Assembly (NCBI GenBank): GCA_001464495.1
Contig: LNDZ01000019.1
Span: 1 to 64,000 of the forward strand
Length of the DNA stretch: 64,000 nucleotides
Reading direction: 5' to 3'
Origin: Betaproteobacteria bacterium Ga0074130
GTDB taxonomy: Bacteria > Pseudomonadota > Gammaproteobacteria > Burkholderiales > Rhodocyclaceae
The position numbers and the translations under genes are program-made. The notes below the pieces were generated by a model. That model made no database searches and was not told the DNA's origin. It saw nothing but the letters and a program-made list of their open reading frames with translations. This document shows positions 16,149-25,128 of the stretch, one piece after another (position 1 is the stretch's first letter; each line of letters opens with the position of its first letter).

Positions 16149-18359
16149 ATGTCATCGCATATCCGTGCGCGTAAGCACTTGAAGGCGAACCAGATCGCCA
16201 CTCTTGTTACTCTTGCATTTCCTGCTGCAGCCATCGCCCAGCAACCGATTCTTCTGCCTGAAGTGAAGGTGGAAGCCAAGGCTGAGACCCCCTACAAGGT
16301 CGAGAAATCTGCCAATCCGAAATACACCCAGCCACTGCTGGATACGCCACAGACAATCTCCGTCATCAGCAAGGAAATCATGCGCGAGCAGGGTGCCACA
16401 TCGCTGATGGAGGCGCTGCGAAATACCCCTGGTATCACCATGCAACTGGGGGAGAACGGCAACACAAGCGCTGGCGATACTTTCCAGATGCGTGGCGTGA
16501 CTGCTCAAACCTCTACGTTTGTGGATGGCGTGCGTGATCTGGGTGCGATTTCCAGAGATGTATTCAATCTTGAACAAATCGAGGTCGTCAAAGGTCCTGC
16601 TAGTGGTGATGTCGGTCGTGGCGGCGGAGGCGGTTACTTGAACCTCATCACGAAACTGCCAGGCCGTGAAGACTTCTCAACGGGAACGGCCAGCTGGAAT
16701 ACTGGTGATACCAAGCGTGTGTCGGTTGATTTGAACAAGACTTTGAACGATACGACAGCTGTCCGCTTGAATGCGATGACGCTGGATGGCGGTGTTGATG
16801 GACGAAACGTTGTTAATAACAAGAGCATTGCAATCGCGCCTTCGATTGCCTTTGGTCTCGGAACGTCTACCCGCCTCTACCTTTATACGTCGCATGTTCG
16901 CCAAGACAATGTGCCTGATGGTGGTGTCTCGACCATTGGCATGGAAGGTTATTACAATGCAACCGCTGCCATTCGCTCAGGCTCGCGAGTTAACCGGGAA
17001 AACTTCTACGGAAGCACGACTGACTACGAAAAAGTTAACTCGGATATGGTGACAGCTAAGCTGGAGCATGACTTCGGCAATGGCACCGTAATTCGGAATA
17101 CCACCCGCTATGGCGCGACTCAAATGGACCGCTCGCTGACTGCCGGCGGTACCATCAATGGCGCGAACACGGCAGCGACAGCGGTGAACCCGGCGGTGCT
17201 GGCTGCAGACCCTTCCACGTGGCTGATTTCGCGCAATCGTCAGCGTGTTGATCAGAGTAATGAAATATTTACCAATCAGACCAATCTGACTACCCAGATG
17301 AAAACTGGGCAGGTTACGCATGATATTTCTACTGGGGTTGAGTTCATCTATGAACGCCAGAAGGCTGCGAGTTTCACATCGCCAACTGCTGCGACAATCG
17401 CGTCCGCTAATTTGTACAACCCTAATTCGAACGTGGTGTTACCTGATCCGACCCGAAGTGGCTATACGAACGGTGCAGTAGGTACCGTGGCGGTGTATGC
17501 AAATGATGCGATTAAGTTCTCGGAGCGCTGGCAAGTTCATGCCGGTGCACGCGCCGAGAGCTATCAAATGCGTACCCAGAGCGGTACTGCTTCGCTCAAG
17601 TCCTCGGATACCTTGTATAGCTGGAAGCTGGGTGCTGTGTACAAGCCTGCATCGAACGGCAGTATTTACGCAAGTGTTTCCAATGCGGCTCAACCACCGG
17701 GTGGCGCTAACTTTTCCTTGAACGCAGCGGCAAATAATATTGCCAATCCGAATATGGATCCTACGGAGTACAAGAACGCCGAAATCGGTACCAAGTGGGA
17801 TCTGCTAAACAAGAAGCTAAACCTAACAACGGCTTTGTACCAAACCGTGATTAAGAACGAACTTACGCAGGCTGATCCGCTTGATCCAACCTCGTTCTTT
17901 GCAACAGGAAAACGAACTGTTGAAGGCGTCGAACTCGGGGTGGTCGGCAATTTGACCGATAATTGGCAGCTTTCGGCCGGTCTGCAAACCATGAAGACCA
18001 CTGTTGCCAATAATGCCAGCAACAATAGCGCCCGTTGGGCACCAGATTTGACCGCAACTTTGTGGACAACCTATACCTTGGGCAACTGGAGTGTTGGCGG
18101 TGGCGCGCGATATATGTCAGAGCAAAAGCGTGTCGTAGATCCTGCCGCTGTGGTTGCAACATCCAACATGCCTAGCATCCCCGAGTACTGGGTATTTGAT
18201 GCGATGGCTAGCTATAAGGTGTCGAGGAATACGTCTGTACGCTTGAATGTGTATAACCTGACTGATAAGTTCTATATCAACTCGCTGGTCAATAGCGGTC
18301 TTCGAGCAACATTGGGTGCCCCCCTGTCGGCAATGCTGAGCGCAAGCTTCCAGTTCTAA
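16149..18359 (+). CDS. fiu: Fiu/PiuA-type TonB catecholate siderophore receptor
   Basis: Outer-membrane siderophore receptor of 736 aa. It has a signal peptide to about AAAIAQQP, then LLPEVKVEA, then the plug with LDTPQTISVISKEIM, MRGVTAQTSTFVDGVRDLG and LEQIEVVKGPAS, followed by a barrel ending in SASFQF. The plug wording is that of Fiu/PiuA/CirA-like catecholate receptors, and the following piuC supports this. The start at 16149 has GAAGGA a few bases before it; an upstream ATG-less extension is not needed. The candidate Fur box 100 bp upstream indicates iron repression. Confidence 0.88.
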   Translation: MSSHIRARKHLKANQIATLVTLAFPAAAIAQQPILLPEVKVEAKAETPYKVEKSANPKYTQPLLDTPQTISVISKEIMREQGATSLMEALRNTPGITMQLGENGNTSAGDTFQMRGVTAQTSTFVDGVRDLGAISRDVFNLEQIEVVKGPASGDVGRGGGGGYLNLITKLPGREDFSTGTASWNTGDTKRVSVDLNKTLNDTTAVRLNAMTLDGGVDGRNVVNNKSIAIAPSIAFGLGTSTRLYLYTSHVRQDNVPDGGVSTIGMEGYYNATAAIRSGSRVNRENFYGSTTDYEKVNSDMVTAKLEHDFGNGTVIRNTTRYGATQMDRSLTAGGTINGANTAATAVNPAVLAADPSTWLISRNRQRVDQSNEIFTNQTNLTTQMKTGQVTHDISTGVEFIYERQKAASFTSPTAATIASANLYNPNSNVVLPDPTRSGYTNGAVGTVAVYANDAIKFSERWQVHAGARAESYQMRTQSGTASLKSSDTLYSWKLGAVYKPASNGSIYASVSNAAQPPGGANFSLNAAANNIANPNMDPTEYKNAEIGTKWDLLNKKLNLTTALYQTVIKNELTQADPLDPTSFFATGKRTVEGVELGVVGNLTDNWQLSAGLQTMKTTVANNASNNSARWAPDLTATLWTTYTLGNWSVGGGARYMSEQKRVVDPAAVVATSNMPSIPEYWVFDAMASYKVSRNTSVRLNVYNLTDKFYINSLVNSGLRATLGAPLSAMLSASFQF

Positions 18360-18431
18360 TCTTCATTGCGTTAAGCTCCTGCAGCCCTTCCCGATTCTAG
18401 GTAGGGCTGCATTCGTTTGAGGACGTTTGAA

Positions 18432-19112
18432 ATGATGCTGCATATTCCCCAAGTATTGACTGCCGCAGAGGTGGCCGAGTTTCGCCAGTTATTGGTGCAG
18501 GCAGATTGGGTAGATGGAGCAGCGACAGCTGGGGCCCAAGCATCACAGCGCAAGCGGAACCAGCAATTGCCCGCAGACTCAGTTATTGGTAAGCAACTGA
18601 GCACCCGCATTACAGATGCTTTGCAGCGCCACCCTATGTTTATGTCCTCGACTTTGCCTGCGCGTATTATTCCACCGCGCTTTAATCGTTATGAGGGGGG
18701 CGGTACGTACGGGAACCATGTCGACAGTGCCATTCATATTGACCCCTATCGACAGGATCGTGTGCGGACGGATGTGTCGACGACAGTGTTTCTCTCAGAG
18801 CCATTTGAGTACGAAGGTGGCGCGCTGATAGTTGAGGATAATTATGGCGCGCATGAGGTCAGGCTGCCTGCTGGAGACGCAGTTATCTACCCAGCTACCA
18901 GTCTGCATCGTGTCGAGCCCGTGACGCAAGGTGTTCGTCTTGCGTCTTTCTTGTGGACCCAAAGCATGGTCCGTGATGATTGGCAGCGCAGCATGCTGTT
19001 CGAGCTTGATATGAGCATACTGAGATTGCGTCAGAAAATAGGTGACAGTGACGAAGTCGTCGCATTGGTTGGGCACTACAACAACCTGTTACGTCAATGG
19101 GCTGAGCTTTGA
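18432..19112 (+). CDS. piuC: Fe(II)/2-oxoglutarate dioxygenase PiuC/YbiX, copy 1
   Basis: PKHD-type hydroxylase of the YbiX/PiuC family, 226 aa, regularly encoded beside Fiu/PiuA receptors. The iron facial triad is visible as His96-x-Asp98 (GNHVD) and His159 (SLHRVEPV), with Arg169 for 2-oxoglutarate. A C-terminal VGHYNNLLRQWAEL helix is typical. Start at 18432 with GAGG at 18419-18422. Substrate is unknown; modification or opening of imported siderophore is commonly proposed but unproven. A paralogue with the same residues lies at 20591-21271. Confidence 0.92.
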   Translation: MMLHIPQVLTAAEVAEFRQLLVQADWVDGAATAGAQASQRKRNQQLPADSVIGKQLSTRITDALQRHPMFMSSTLPARIIPPRFNRYEGGGTYGNHVDSAIHIDPYRQDRVRTDVSTTVFLSEPFEYEGGALIVEDNYGAHEVRLPAGDAVIYPATSLHRVEPVTQGVRLASFLWTQSMVRDDWQRSMLFELDMSILRLRQKIGDSDEVVALVGHYNNLLRQWAEL

Positions 19113-19113
19113 G

Positions 19114-20214
19114 ATGACGCTTGCTACGCTGACTGCCATCCCTCAGGACATTGTTTCATTTCACGACTATGAGCGTCATGCACGCGTGCATTTGGATGAC
19201 AATGCATGGACTTACCTGAGCTGTGGTGCTGCAGATGAGCTGACACTCCATTACAATCAGAGAGCATTCCAGCATATCGGGCTACGTAATCGGGTGCTGG
19301 CTGAAGTGACCGGTGGACATACGCGTATGACGTTGTTGGGCGAAACGCATGCGCATCCCATTTTTTTAGCACCAGTGGCCTATCAAAAGCTGTTTCATAC
19401 TGATGGCGAGTGCGCAGCTGCACTGGGCGCCGCAGCGATAGAGGCCGGGATGGTGTTGAGTAGTCTGGCATCAACTGAGCTCAAAACTGTTGCATCGATA
19501 AATCCGCGTCTTTGGTTTCAGCTTTACCTGCAACGTAAGCGAGAACATACGCTTACCCTAGTAAGGCGAGCTGAGGCTGCAGGGTGTCGTGCACTGGTTG
19601 TTACTGTTGATGCGCCGATCACGGGTGTGCGTAATCGAGAGCAACGGATTGGTTTCCATCTTCCGCCGGGTGTCAGTGCAGTCAATCTTTCACTTTTGGC
19701 TGAAACAGTTCTGCCTCAGCCACTACAGGCAGGACAAAGTGTGATTTTCGATCAATTGATGCAAGGTGCACCCGGCTGGCATGACATTGAGTGGCTGGTT
19801 GGCTCAACCTCACTACCCGTATTACTTAAAGGGATTTTAACGTCGGAGGACGCTTCACGTGCCGTAGATGCTGGTGTTGCAGGGATTGTTGTCTCCAACC
19901 ATGGCGGTCGGATTCTGGATACGGTTCCAGCAACAATCACGGTATTACCGGAAGTTGTTGAAGCGGTGGGTGGTCGGGTTCCAGTGCTTATTGATGGCGG
20001 TATTCGTCGTGGTAGCGATGTTTTCAAGGCGTTAGCACTTGGAGCAAGCGCCGTACTGATTGGACGTCCGTATGTGTATGCGCTCGCAACAGCGGGTGCT
20101 TTGGGGGTCGCCCATCTGGTACGAACGCTTCGTGAGGAGCTTGAAACCACCATGGTGTTATGTGGTTGCCGCACGTTGTCTGATATCGATCAAACTCGAG
20201 TAAGTTTTAATTAA
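19114..20214 (+). CDS. FMN-dependent alpha-hydroxy-acid oxidase
   Basis: A 366-residue TIM-barrel flavoprotein of the lactate/glycolate oxidase family (LldD-like). Signature SNHGGR (261-266) gives the catalytic His263 and Arg266. Further family marks are Lys239 in VLLKGILT, IDGGIRRGSDVFKALALGA and the C-terminal ELETTMVLCGCRTLSDI. The usual Gln after SNHGGR is replaced by Ile, so substrate may differ from lactate. The ATG lies one base after the piuC stop, so it is clearly co-expressed. Oxidation of a hydroxy-acid released from a siderophore is an inference from context. A truncated second copy is at 21311-21433. Confidence 0.88.
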   Translation: MTLATLTAIPQDIVSFHDYERHARVHLDDNAWTYLSCGAADELTLHYNQRAFQHIGLRNRVLAEVTGGHTRMTLLGETHAHPIFLAPVAYQKLFHTDGECAAALGAAAIEAGMVLSSLASTELKTVASINPRLWFQLYLQRKREHTLTLVRRAEAAGCRALVVTVDAPITGVRNREQRIGFHLPPGVSAVNLSLLAETVLPQPLQAGQSVIFDQLMQGAPGWHDIEWLVGSTSLPVLLKGILTSEDASRAVDAGVAGIVVSNHGGRILDTVPATITVLPEVVEAVGGRVPVLIDGGIRRGSDVFKALALGASAVLIGRPYVYALATAGALGVAHLVRTLREELETTMVLCGCRTLSDIDQTRVSFN

Positions 20215-20234
20215 TTGTCTGGCAGCTTGACCGG

Positions 20235-20259
20235 AGGTGATGGGGCACCCACATCACCT
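20235..20259 (+). terminator. Possible hairpin after oxidase gene
   Basis: AGGTGATG-gggcaccca-CATCACCT, a perfect 8-bp stem starting 20 bp after the stop at 20214. It is not followed by a T run, so it is an imperfect rho-independent signal. Confidence 0.4.
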
Positions 20260-20397
20260 ATCCGCTAACCGGCTAATTTAGGTGCATATCAACAGATAGA
20301 ATATTTACAGAAAGCTTTTAGAAAGGGCCGGGCTTGAAACATGGCATGTTCCCTCTGAGTAAATGACTAATCATTGTCAATTTTTGGATTGGAAAGA

Positions 20398-20520
20398 TTA
20401 GCGAGGAACATCAAGAACACCTCCGACAAGGTGTATTACGATGCGATCTATGACCAAGGCGGCTTTACGATTCCCGGGTTGCGTCGCCAGGCTATTCTGA
20501 CCACCGAGTTCAAGTTCTGA
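20398..20520 (+). pseudogene. C-terminal remnant of a second TonB receptor
   Basis: In frame with the TGA at 20518-20520 the sequence reads ARNIKNTSDKVYYDAIYDQG followed by GFTIPGLRRQAILTTEFKF. These are the last two strands and terminal aromatic of a TonB-dependent receptor. The plug and most of the barrel are missing and there is no start. Upstream (20260-20397) is AT-rich noncoding DNA with a Fur-like TAATCATTGTC. It marks the 5-prime gene of a decayed duplicate cassette. Confidence 0.8.
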
Positions 20521-20548
20521 TCATCGACCGGCTTGCCTATGCCACAAT

Positions 20549-20570
20549 CATCCCCGCTCCGGCGGGGATG
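20549..20570 (+). terminator. Rho-independent terminator-like hairpin
   Basis: CATCCCCGC-tccg-GCGGGGATG followed by TTCGTTTT. It sits 28 bp after the receptor remnant stop and 20 bp before the second piuC, so piuC copy 2 may depend on read-through or a promoter hidden here. Confidence 0.65.
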
Positions 20571-20590
20571 TTCGTTTTCAGGAAGAGATC

Positions 20591-21271
20591 ATGCTGATCA
20601 CCATAGATGATGTGCTGAGTAGTGAAGAGTTGGCTAACGTACGTGGCTTGCTGGCTGATTCCGGTTGGGTCAGCGGTCAAGTGACGGCGGGTGCCCAGGC
20701 CGCATTGGTAAAGAACAACCAGCAGATTCCTGAAGATGCACCTCAGCTACCTGAGCTGCGCCGTATTGTGCTTGGTGCCCTGCAGCGAAATCCGCTGTTT
20801 TTTACAGCGGCGTTGCCACTCAAGATACTGCCCCCATTCTTTAACCGCTATGCGGGTTCATCCAACACTTACGGATTGCATACCGACAATGCGATGCGCC
20901 TGTCTGGTGATGGTCAGTACGTTCGTGCGGATGTCTCTGCCACGCTCTTTCTCTCGGATCCGGAGAGTTACGAGGGCGGCGAGTTGGTGATTCAGGATGC
21001 TGCCGGTCGCCGTGAAATCAAGCTCAAGGCAGGGAGTGTGGTTGTCTATCCATCGTCTTATCTGCATGAAGTCACACCGGTAACACGCGGCGAACGTCTG
21101 GGCTGCTTCATGTTCATGCAGAGCATGGTGCGCGATGTGGATCAACGCCGCATCCTGTTTGATATGGACATGGCACTGCTGCAGCTACGGCAGAACTTTG
21201 GTGAGATACCGTCCGTGGTGAGCCTGACCGGTGTTTATCACAACCTCTTGCGTGAATGGGCGGAGAGTTGA
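20591..21271 (+). CDS. piuC: Fe(II)/2-oxoglutarate dioxygenase PiuC/YbiX, copy 2
   Basis: Paralogue of the 18432-19112 gene, 226 aa, with all catalytic residues kept: His97-x-Asp99 (GLHTD), His159 (YLHEVTPV) and Arg169 near RGERLG. The ribosome site AGGAAGAG is well placed. It is flanked by remnants of a TonB receptor and of an alpha-hydroxy-acid oxidase, so it is the sole intact gene of a duplicated or independently acquired cassette. The divergence between the two copies suggests different substrates or origins rather than a recent tandem duplication. Confidence 0.9.
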   Translation: MLITIDDVLSSEELANVRGLLADSGWVSGQVTAGAQAALVKNNQQIPEDAPQLPELRRIVLGALQRNPLFFTAALPLKILPPFFNRYAGSSNTYGLHTDNAMRLSGDGQYVRADVSATLFLSDPESYEGGELVIQDAAGRREIKLKAGSVVVYPSSYLHEVTPVTRGERLGCFMFMQSMVRDVDQRRILFDMDMALLQLRQNFGEIPSVVSLTGVYHNLLREWAES

Positions 21272-21310
21272 TGTTATCTAAACTGGTTGTATCACTGCAT
21301 TACTGTGCCA

Positions 21311-21433
21311 TTGCTGTTCAAGAGTGTTGCGCACGTCATCCGCTTGCTGCGTGACGAGCTGGAAATGACAATGGCCTTGAGTGGCTGTCGTACGCTGGCA
21401 GATATTTCCATCGCCAGCTTGCGCCGCGATTAG
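21311..21433 (+). pseudogene. C-terminal remnant of alpha-hydroxy-acid oxidase
   Basis: In frame with the TAG at 21431-21433 the sequence reads SVAHVIRLLRDELEMTMALS then [16 protein letters not shown]. This aligns with the end of the oxidase at 19114-20214 (AHLVRTLREELETTMVL, GCRTLSDI). Everything N-terminal, including the SNHGGR active site, is lost. Its end overlaps the convergent pyrD stop by 4 bp. Confidence 0.85.
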
Positions 21434-22434
21434 CTGAGTGCTTTCACGCACTCGGTAATCAGCGCCGGTCCCCGGTAGATCATCCCCGAGTAAATCTGCA
21501 CTAGGCTGGCACCCGCCGCCAGTTTTGCCTTGGCTTTTTCGCCATCGGTAATGCCGCCTGCGGCGATAACCGGTAGCTCCCCAGCCAACGCTTTAACCAG
21601 TCCGGCGACAACAGCTGTCGATTTCTCGAAAACCGGTGCGCCTGAGAGACCGCCTGCTTCATTTCCATGTGGCAGGTCGGTAACGCCCTCGCGACTTAAG
21701 GTTGTATTGGTGGCGATCACACCATCAATACGGTGGCGGCGCAGCGCATCGGCGATATTCACGATTTGAGCGTCATCCAGATCGGGTGCGATCTTGAGGG
21801 TCAGCGGTACGTACTTGCCGTGGCGATCCGCCAAGGTAGTTTGCTTGGCCTTGAGGGCGCCAAGAAGTGCATCGAGCTCCGATTCGCCCTGTAGCTGACG
21901 GAGGTTCTTGGTGTTCGGGGATGAGATATTGACCGTGACATAGCTGGCAGCGGCGTAAACTTTTTCCAGACAGATCAGGTAGTCATCAGCCGCGTTTTCA
22001 ATCGGCGTGTCAAAGTTCTTGCCGATGTTGATGCCCAGCACACCCTTGAACTTGCTGGCCGCTACATTGGCAAGCAGGTTGTCGACGCCGTGGTTATTGA
22101 AACCCATGCGGTTGATGATGCCTTGTGCTGCGGGCAGGCGAAACATGCGTGGCTTTGGATTGCCGGGCTGTGGGCGCGGTGTGATCGTGCCGATTTCCAC
22201 AAAGCCGAATCCCAGCTTGCCCCAAGCTTCAATGCACTCGCCGTTCTTGTCGAGGCCAGCAGCCAAGCCCACCGGATTGGGAAAGTCGATACCCATGACG
22301 CGCACTGCGCGGCCTTGTGTCACACAACTGGGCATCAGCCCCTGCGTGCGCTTTAGGGTCGTCAGCGTGAGTTCATGAGCGGTTTCAGCATCAAGCGAAA
22401 ACAGGAAGGGACGGGCAAGAGAGTAGGGCAGCAT
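21430..22434 (-). CDS. pyrD: Dihydroorotate dehydrogenase (quinone), class 2
   Basis: Fourth step of pyrimidine synthesis, oxidising dihydroorotate with membrane quinone. The 334-residue protein has the N-terminal membrane-associating segment ([19 protein letters not shown]). FMN-barrel motifs [37 protein letters not shown] and [19 protein letters not shown] are present. The Ser of the SSPNT loop is the class 2 catalytic base. Length is normal. It is convergent with the siderophore relic. Confidence 0.96.
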   Translation of the reverse strand: MLPYSLARPFLFSLDAETAHELTLTTLKRTQGLMPSCVTQGRAVRVMGIDFPNPVGLAAGLDKNGECIEAWGKLGFGFVEIGTITPRPQPGNPKPRMFRLPAAQGIINRMGFNNHGVDNLLANVAASKFKGVLGINIGKNFDTPIENAADDYLICLEKVYAAASYVTVNISSPNTKNLRQLQGESELDALLGALKAKQTTLADRHGKYVPLTLKIAPDLDDAQIVNIADALRRHRIDGVIATNTTLSREGVTDLPHGNEAGGLSGAPVFEKSTAVVAGLVKALAGELPVIAAGGITDGEKAKAKLAAGASLVQIYSGMIYRGPALITECVKALS

Positions 22435-22488
22435 AGGTCTGCATTTTAACAGGCCAGTGGGTAACAGGCCTGTGCATGATGGCCGCTG

Positions 22489-23235
22489 CTAGTCGATCTT
22501 CAGATCAATCCAGTGCCGATCCGTCCCGGGTTCGTCGCTTAGCCGTTCCAGCGGATGGAAGTTCGATTTGTAGGCCATCTTGTGGCTGTCGCGAATCCAA
22601 TAGCCGAGGTACAGATAGGGCAAGCCGAGATGCTGGCATTGCGCAATCTGCCACAGCACACCGAAGGTGCCGTAGCTGGCGTGTTCGAGATCTGGATCGT
22701 AAAAGGTGTAGACCGACGAAAGCCCGTCAGAAAGCAGATCGATGATGCTGACCATGCGCAGTACGCCATCTTCGCGAAATTCGATCAGGCAGCTATCGAC
22801 ATGGCTTTGCAGCAAAAACTGGGCGTACTGTTCGCGGCTGTCGCTGTCCATGCCGCCGCCGGAGTGACGTGCGGCCTGATAGCGCTGATAGAGCTGGTAG
22901 TGGTCTTCGCGGAAGCCGAGGCCCATCTCACGAGGCACCATCGTTGCGTGCTGCTTGAGGGCGCGTCGCTGGCTGCGGTTGGCCTTGAAGTCAGCAACTC
23001 GCAAACGCACCGGCACACATTCGCGGCAGGTACCGCAATGCGGGCGATAGGTGAACACACCGCTACGCCGGAAACCGGCACGGACCAGCTCGCCGTAGGT
23101 CTCGGTATCAATCAGGTGGGTCGGTGTTGCGACTTGCGAGCGTGCAACGCGGCCGGGCAGGTACGAGCAGCCATAGGGTGCAGTGGCATAGAAATGCAGT
23201 AGCGGGAAGGGGGGGAGGTCGCGAAGATGTGCCAT
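22489..23235 (-). CDS. bpt: Leucyl-tRNA protein transferase Bpt
   Basis: Transfers Leu from leucyl-tRNA to N-terminal Asp/Glu of proteins, marking them for ClpS/ClpAP. The family is homologous to eukaryotic arginyl-transferase (ATE). The 248-residue protein shows the N-terminal region [14 protein letters not shown] and the cysteine pair in [12 protein letters not shown]. The C-terminal acyltransferase core has [19 protein letters not shown] and YLGYWI. It is 1 bp downstream of aat on the same strand, so the two N-end-rule transferases are co-expressed. Confidence 0.94.
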   Translation of the reverse strand: MAHLRDLPPFPLLHFYATAPYGCSYLPGRVARSQVATPTHLIDTETYGELVRAGFRRSGVFTYRPHCGTCRECVPVRLRVADFKANRSQRRALKQHATMVPREMGLGFREDHYQLYQRYQAARHSGGGMDSDSREQYAQFLLQSHVDSCLIEFREDGVLRMVSIIDLLSDGLSSVYTFYDPDLEHASYGTFGVLWQIAQCQHLGLPYLYLGYWIRDSHKMAYKSNFHPLERLSDEPGTDRHWIDLKID

Positions 23236-23236
23236 G

Positions 23237-23959
23237 TCAGGCGCCCTCGCGATAGTGATGGCTTACCGCATCCGCCGACCACCGCCCTGGCTGCTCGCCG
23301 CTGGGTGTGAGCTCAGCCAGCCGGGCAGCGAATTCGCTACGGGGCAGCGGGCGAGCACCGAGAGAGGCTAAGTGTTGAGTTTCCATCTGACAATCGATTA
23401 TGCCAAAACCTTTGCTCCTCAAGAGGATACAAAGGTGGGCCAAGGCGATTTTTGATGCGTCCTTGTGGCGCGAGAACATCGACTCGCCAAAGAAGGCGCG
23501 GCCAATGGCAATGCCATAGAGTCCGCCGACAAGCTGGTTATCCACCCAGGTTTCGATACTGTGTGCATAACCGAGTTGGTGCAGCCGAACATAGGCAGCC
23601 TGCATTTCCGGCAGGATCCATGTGCCGGCTTGTCCGTCCCGTGGCGCCGCACAGGCGCGGATGACCTCAGTGAAGGCACTATCGACACGGATGTCGTAGG
23701 GCCGGTTTCTCAGCAGCTTGGCGAATGAGCGTGTGATACGCAATGCTTCCGGTACCAGCACCATGCGTGGGTCGGGGCTCCACCACAAAATTGGATCGCC
23801 GGCCGAATACCAGGGAAAGATGCCGCGTGTATAGGCGGCAAGCAAGCGTTCGGGCGAAAGATCACCACCGGCGGCAAGCAGTCCATTGGGACCCGCTGGT
23901 TCAGCTAGCGCAGTTTCCAGTGGCGGGAATACGGGTTCTGGAGGCAGCCAGGGAATCAA
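23237..23959 (-). CDS. aat: Leucyl/phenylalanyl-tRNA protein transferase
   Basis: Adds Leu or Phe to N-terminal Lys/Arg (and in some cases Met) for N-degron degradation. The 240-residue protein begins with [10 protein letters not shown] and continues [25 protein letters not shown] and [10 protein letters not shown], with [20 protein letters not shown] and [13 protein letters not shown], all hallmarks of Aat. The start overlaps the fbpC stop by 4 bp, so it appears to be translated from the iron-transporter transcript. Confidence 0.95.
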   Translation of the reverse strand: MIPWLPPEPVFPPLETALAEPAGPNGLLAAGGDLSPERLLAAYTRGIFPWYSAGDPILWWSPDPRMVLVPEALRITRSFAKLLRNRPYDIRVDSAFTEVIRACAAPRDGQAGTWILPEMQAAYVRLHQLGYAHSIETWVDNQLVGGLYGIAIGRAFFGESMFSRHKDASKIALAHLCILLRSKGFGIIDCQMETQHLASLGARPLPRSEFAARLAELTPSGEQPGRWSADAVSHHYREGA

Positions 23960-25032
23960 GCGGCAGTGTCGCTATGTGCAGTGTCGGTGTCAGAGAACGT
24001 GACCACATGGTCGGCATCAAGGCGGATGCCGATGTGTTCACCAATCGCATGATTATGGTGCGAAGGCACCAGCGACAGAATTTCTCTGCCCGAGCCAAGA
24101 CGCAATGTGTACAGGAAATCCGCGCCCCGGAAAACCCGGTTAACTACCTCCGCGGTGACGGTGCTGGCATCGTCATGCACTACATCATCCGGTCGCAACA
24201 GGACTTGCAAATTGCTTTGGTCCTCAATCGCCCAACGACTCTGTAAGGCTCCTAGCTCCATTTGCACGGTGAAGCTATCAATCGCCTTACCCGGTAGGAA
24301 TGCGCCTTGGCCAACGAAATCCGCTACGTAGCGGGTGATGGGTTGGTGATAGAGGTTGTATGGCACATCCCATTGCTCGATGCGCCCATTGCGCATCACG
24401 CCAATTTTGTCGGCTACGGCGAAGGCTTCGTGCTGATCGTGGGTTACAAGAATGGCGGTGGTCCCGCTCTGCTTTATGATGTTGCGCACATCCTGTGACA
24501 GGCGCTCGCGCAATTCCACGTCGAGGTTGCTGAAGGGTTCATCGAGCAGCAGCAGGCTGGGGCGTGGTGCTAGCGCACGGGCAAGTGCCACGCGTTGCTG
24601 CTGGCCTCCCGAGATTTCGTGCGGGTAGCGGGCACCTCGGCCATCGAGGCCAATCAGCGTGAGGAGTTCTTCTACGCGCGTTTGCTGCGCCTGCGGCGTG
24701 ACGCCACGCAAGCCAAAGGCGATGTTCTCGGCAATGCTGAGGTGCGGGAACAACGCGTAATCCTGAAACACCATACCAATCTGTCGCTTTTCCGGCGCGA
24801 CATGCACGCCGGGGCCTGACAACAGACGTTCTGCAACATTGATGCTGCCCCCGCTGATGTGCTCAAAGCCTGCGATACAGCGCAGCACCGTTGTCTTGCC
24901 GCAGCCCGAGCTACCCAGCAGGCAGCCGATTTCACCCTCCTGCAATTGCAGCGATAGGTCGTGCACGACATCGACACCATCGTATTGGTGGTGCAGCTTG
25001 TCGATATGCAGCAAGGGAGCCGAAGTGTTCAC
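23956..25032 (-). CDS. fbpC: Ferric iron ABC transporter ATP-binding protein
   Basis: Energises Fe3+ import with FbpB and FbpA. The 358-residue protein has Walker [10 protein letters not shown] (40-48), signature SGGQQQR (141-147) and Walker B LLLDEP (161-166). The H-loop [15 protein letters not shown] is present, and a C-terminal regulatory OB-like domain follows. This is the FbpC/PotA-CysA subclass. It is divergent from fbpB across a 96-bp gap that contains a candidate Fur site. Confidence 0.93.
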   Translation of the reverse strand: MNTSAPLLHIDKLHHQYDGVDVVHDLSLQLQEGEIGCLLGSSGCGKTTVLRCIAGFEHISGGSINVAERLLSGPGVHVAPEKRQIGMVFQDYALFPHLSIAENIAFGLRGVTPQAQQTRVEELLTLIGLDGRGARYPHEISGGQQQRVALARALAPRPSLLLLDEPFSNLDVELRERLSQDVRNIIKQSGTTAILVTHDQHEAFAVADKIGVMRNGRIEQWDVPYNLYHQPITRYVADFVGQGAFLPGKAIDSFTVQMELGALQSRWAIEDQSNLQVLLRPDDVVHDDASTVTAEVVNRVFRGADFLYTLRLGSGREILSLVPSHHNHAIGEHIGIRLDADHVVTFSDTDTAHSDTAA

Positions 25033-25050
25033 GCGGATATGGCCATGTAA

Positions 25051-25074
25051 TGATGAGAGTCAGTCTCAATTATA
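25051..25074. promoter_or_regulatory. Candidate Fur box between fbpC and fbpB
   Basis: TGATGAGAGTCAGTCTCAATTATA contains the dyad GAGA-gtcag-TCTC in an AT-rich setting. Its place in the divergent gap fits dual iron control of fbpC-aat-bpt and fbpB. Confidence 0.5.
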
Positions 25075-25128
25075 ATCCGCCTAGCCTGCAGTCTTGAATC
25101 TGCTTACTGAACCCCTCGGTATTTCCGC

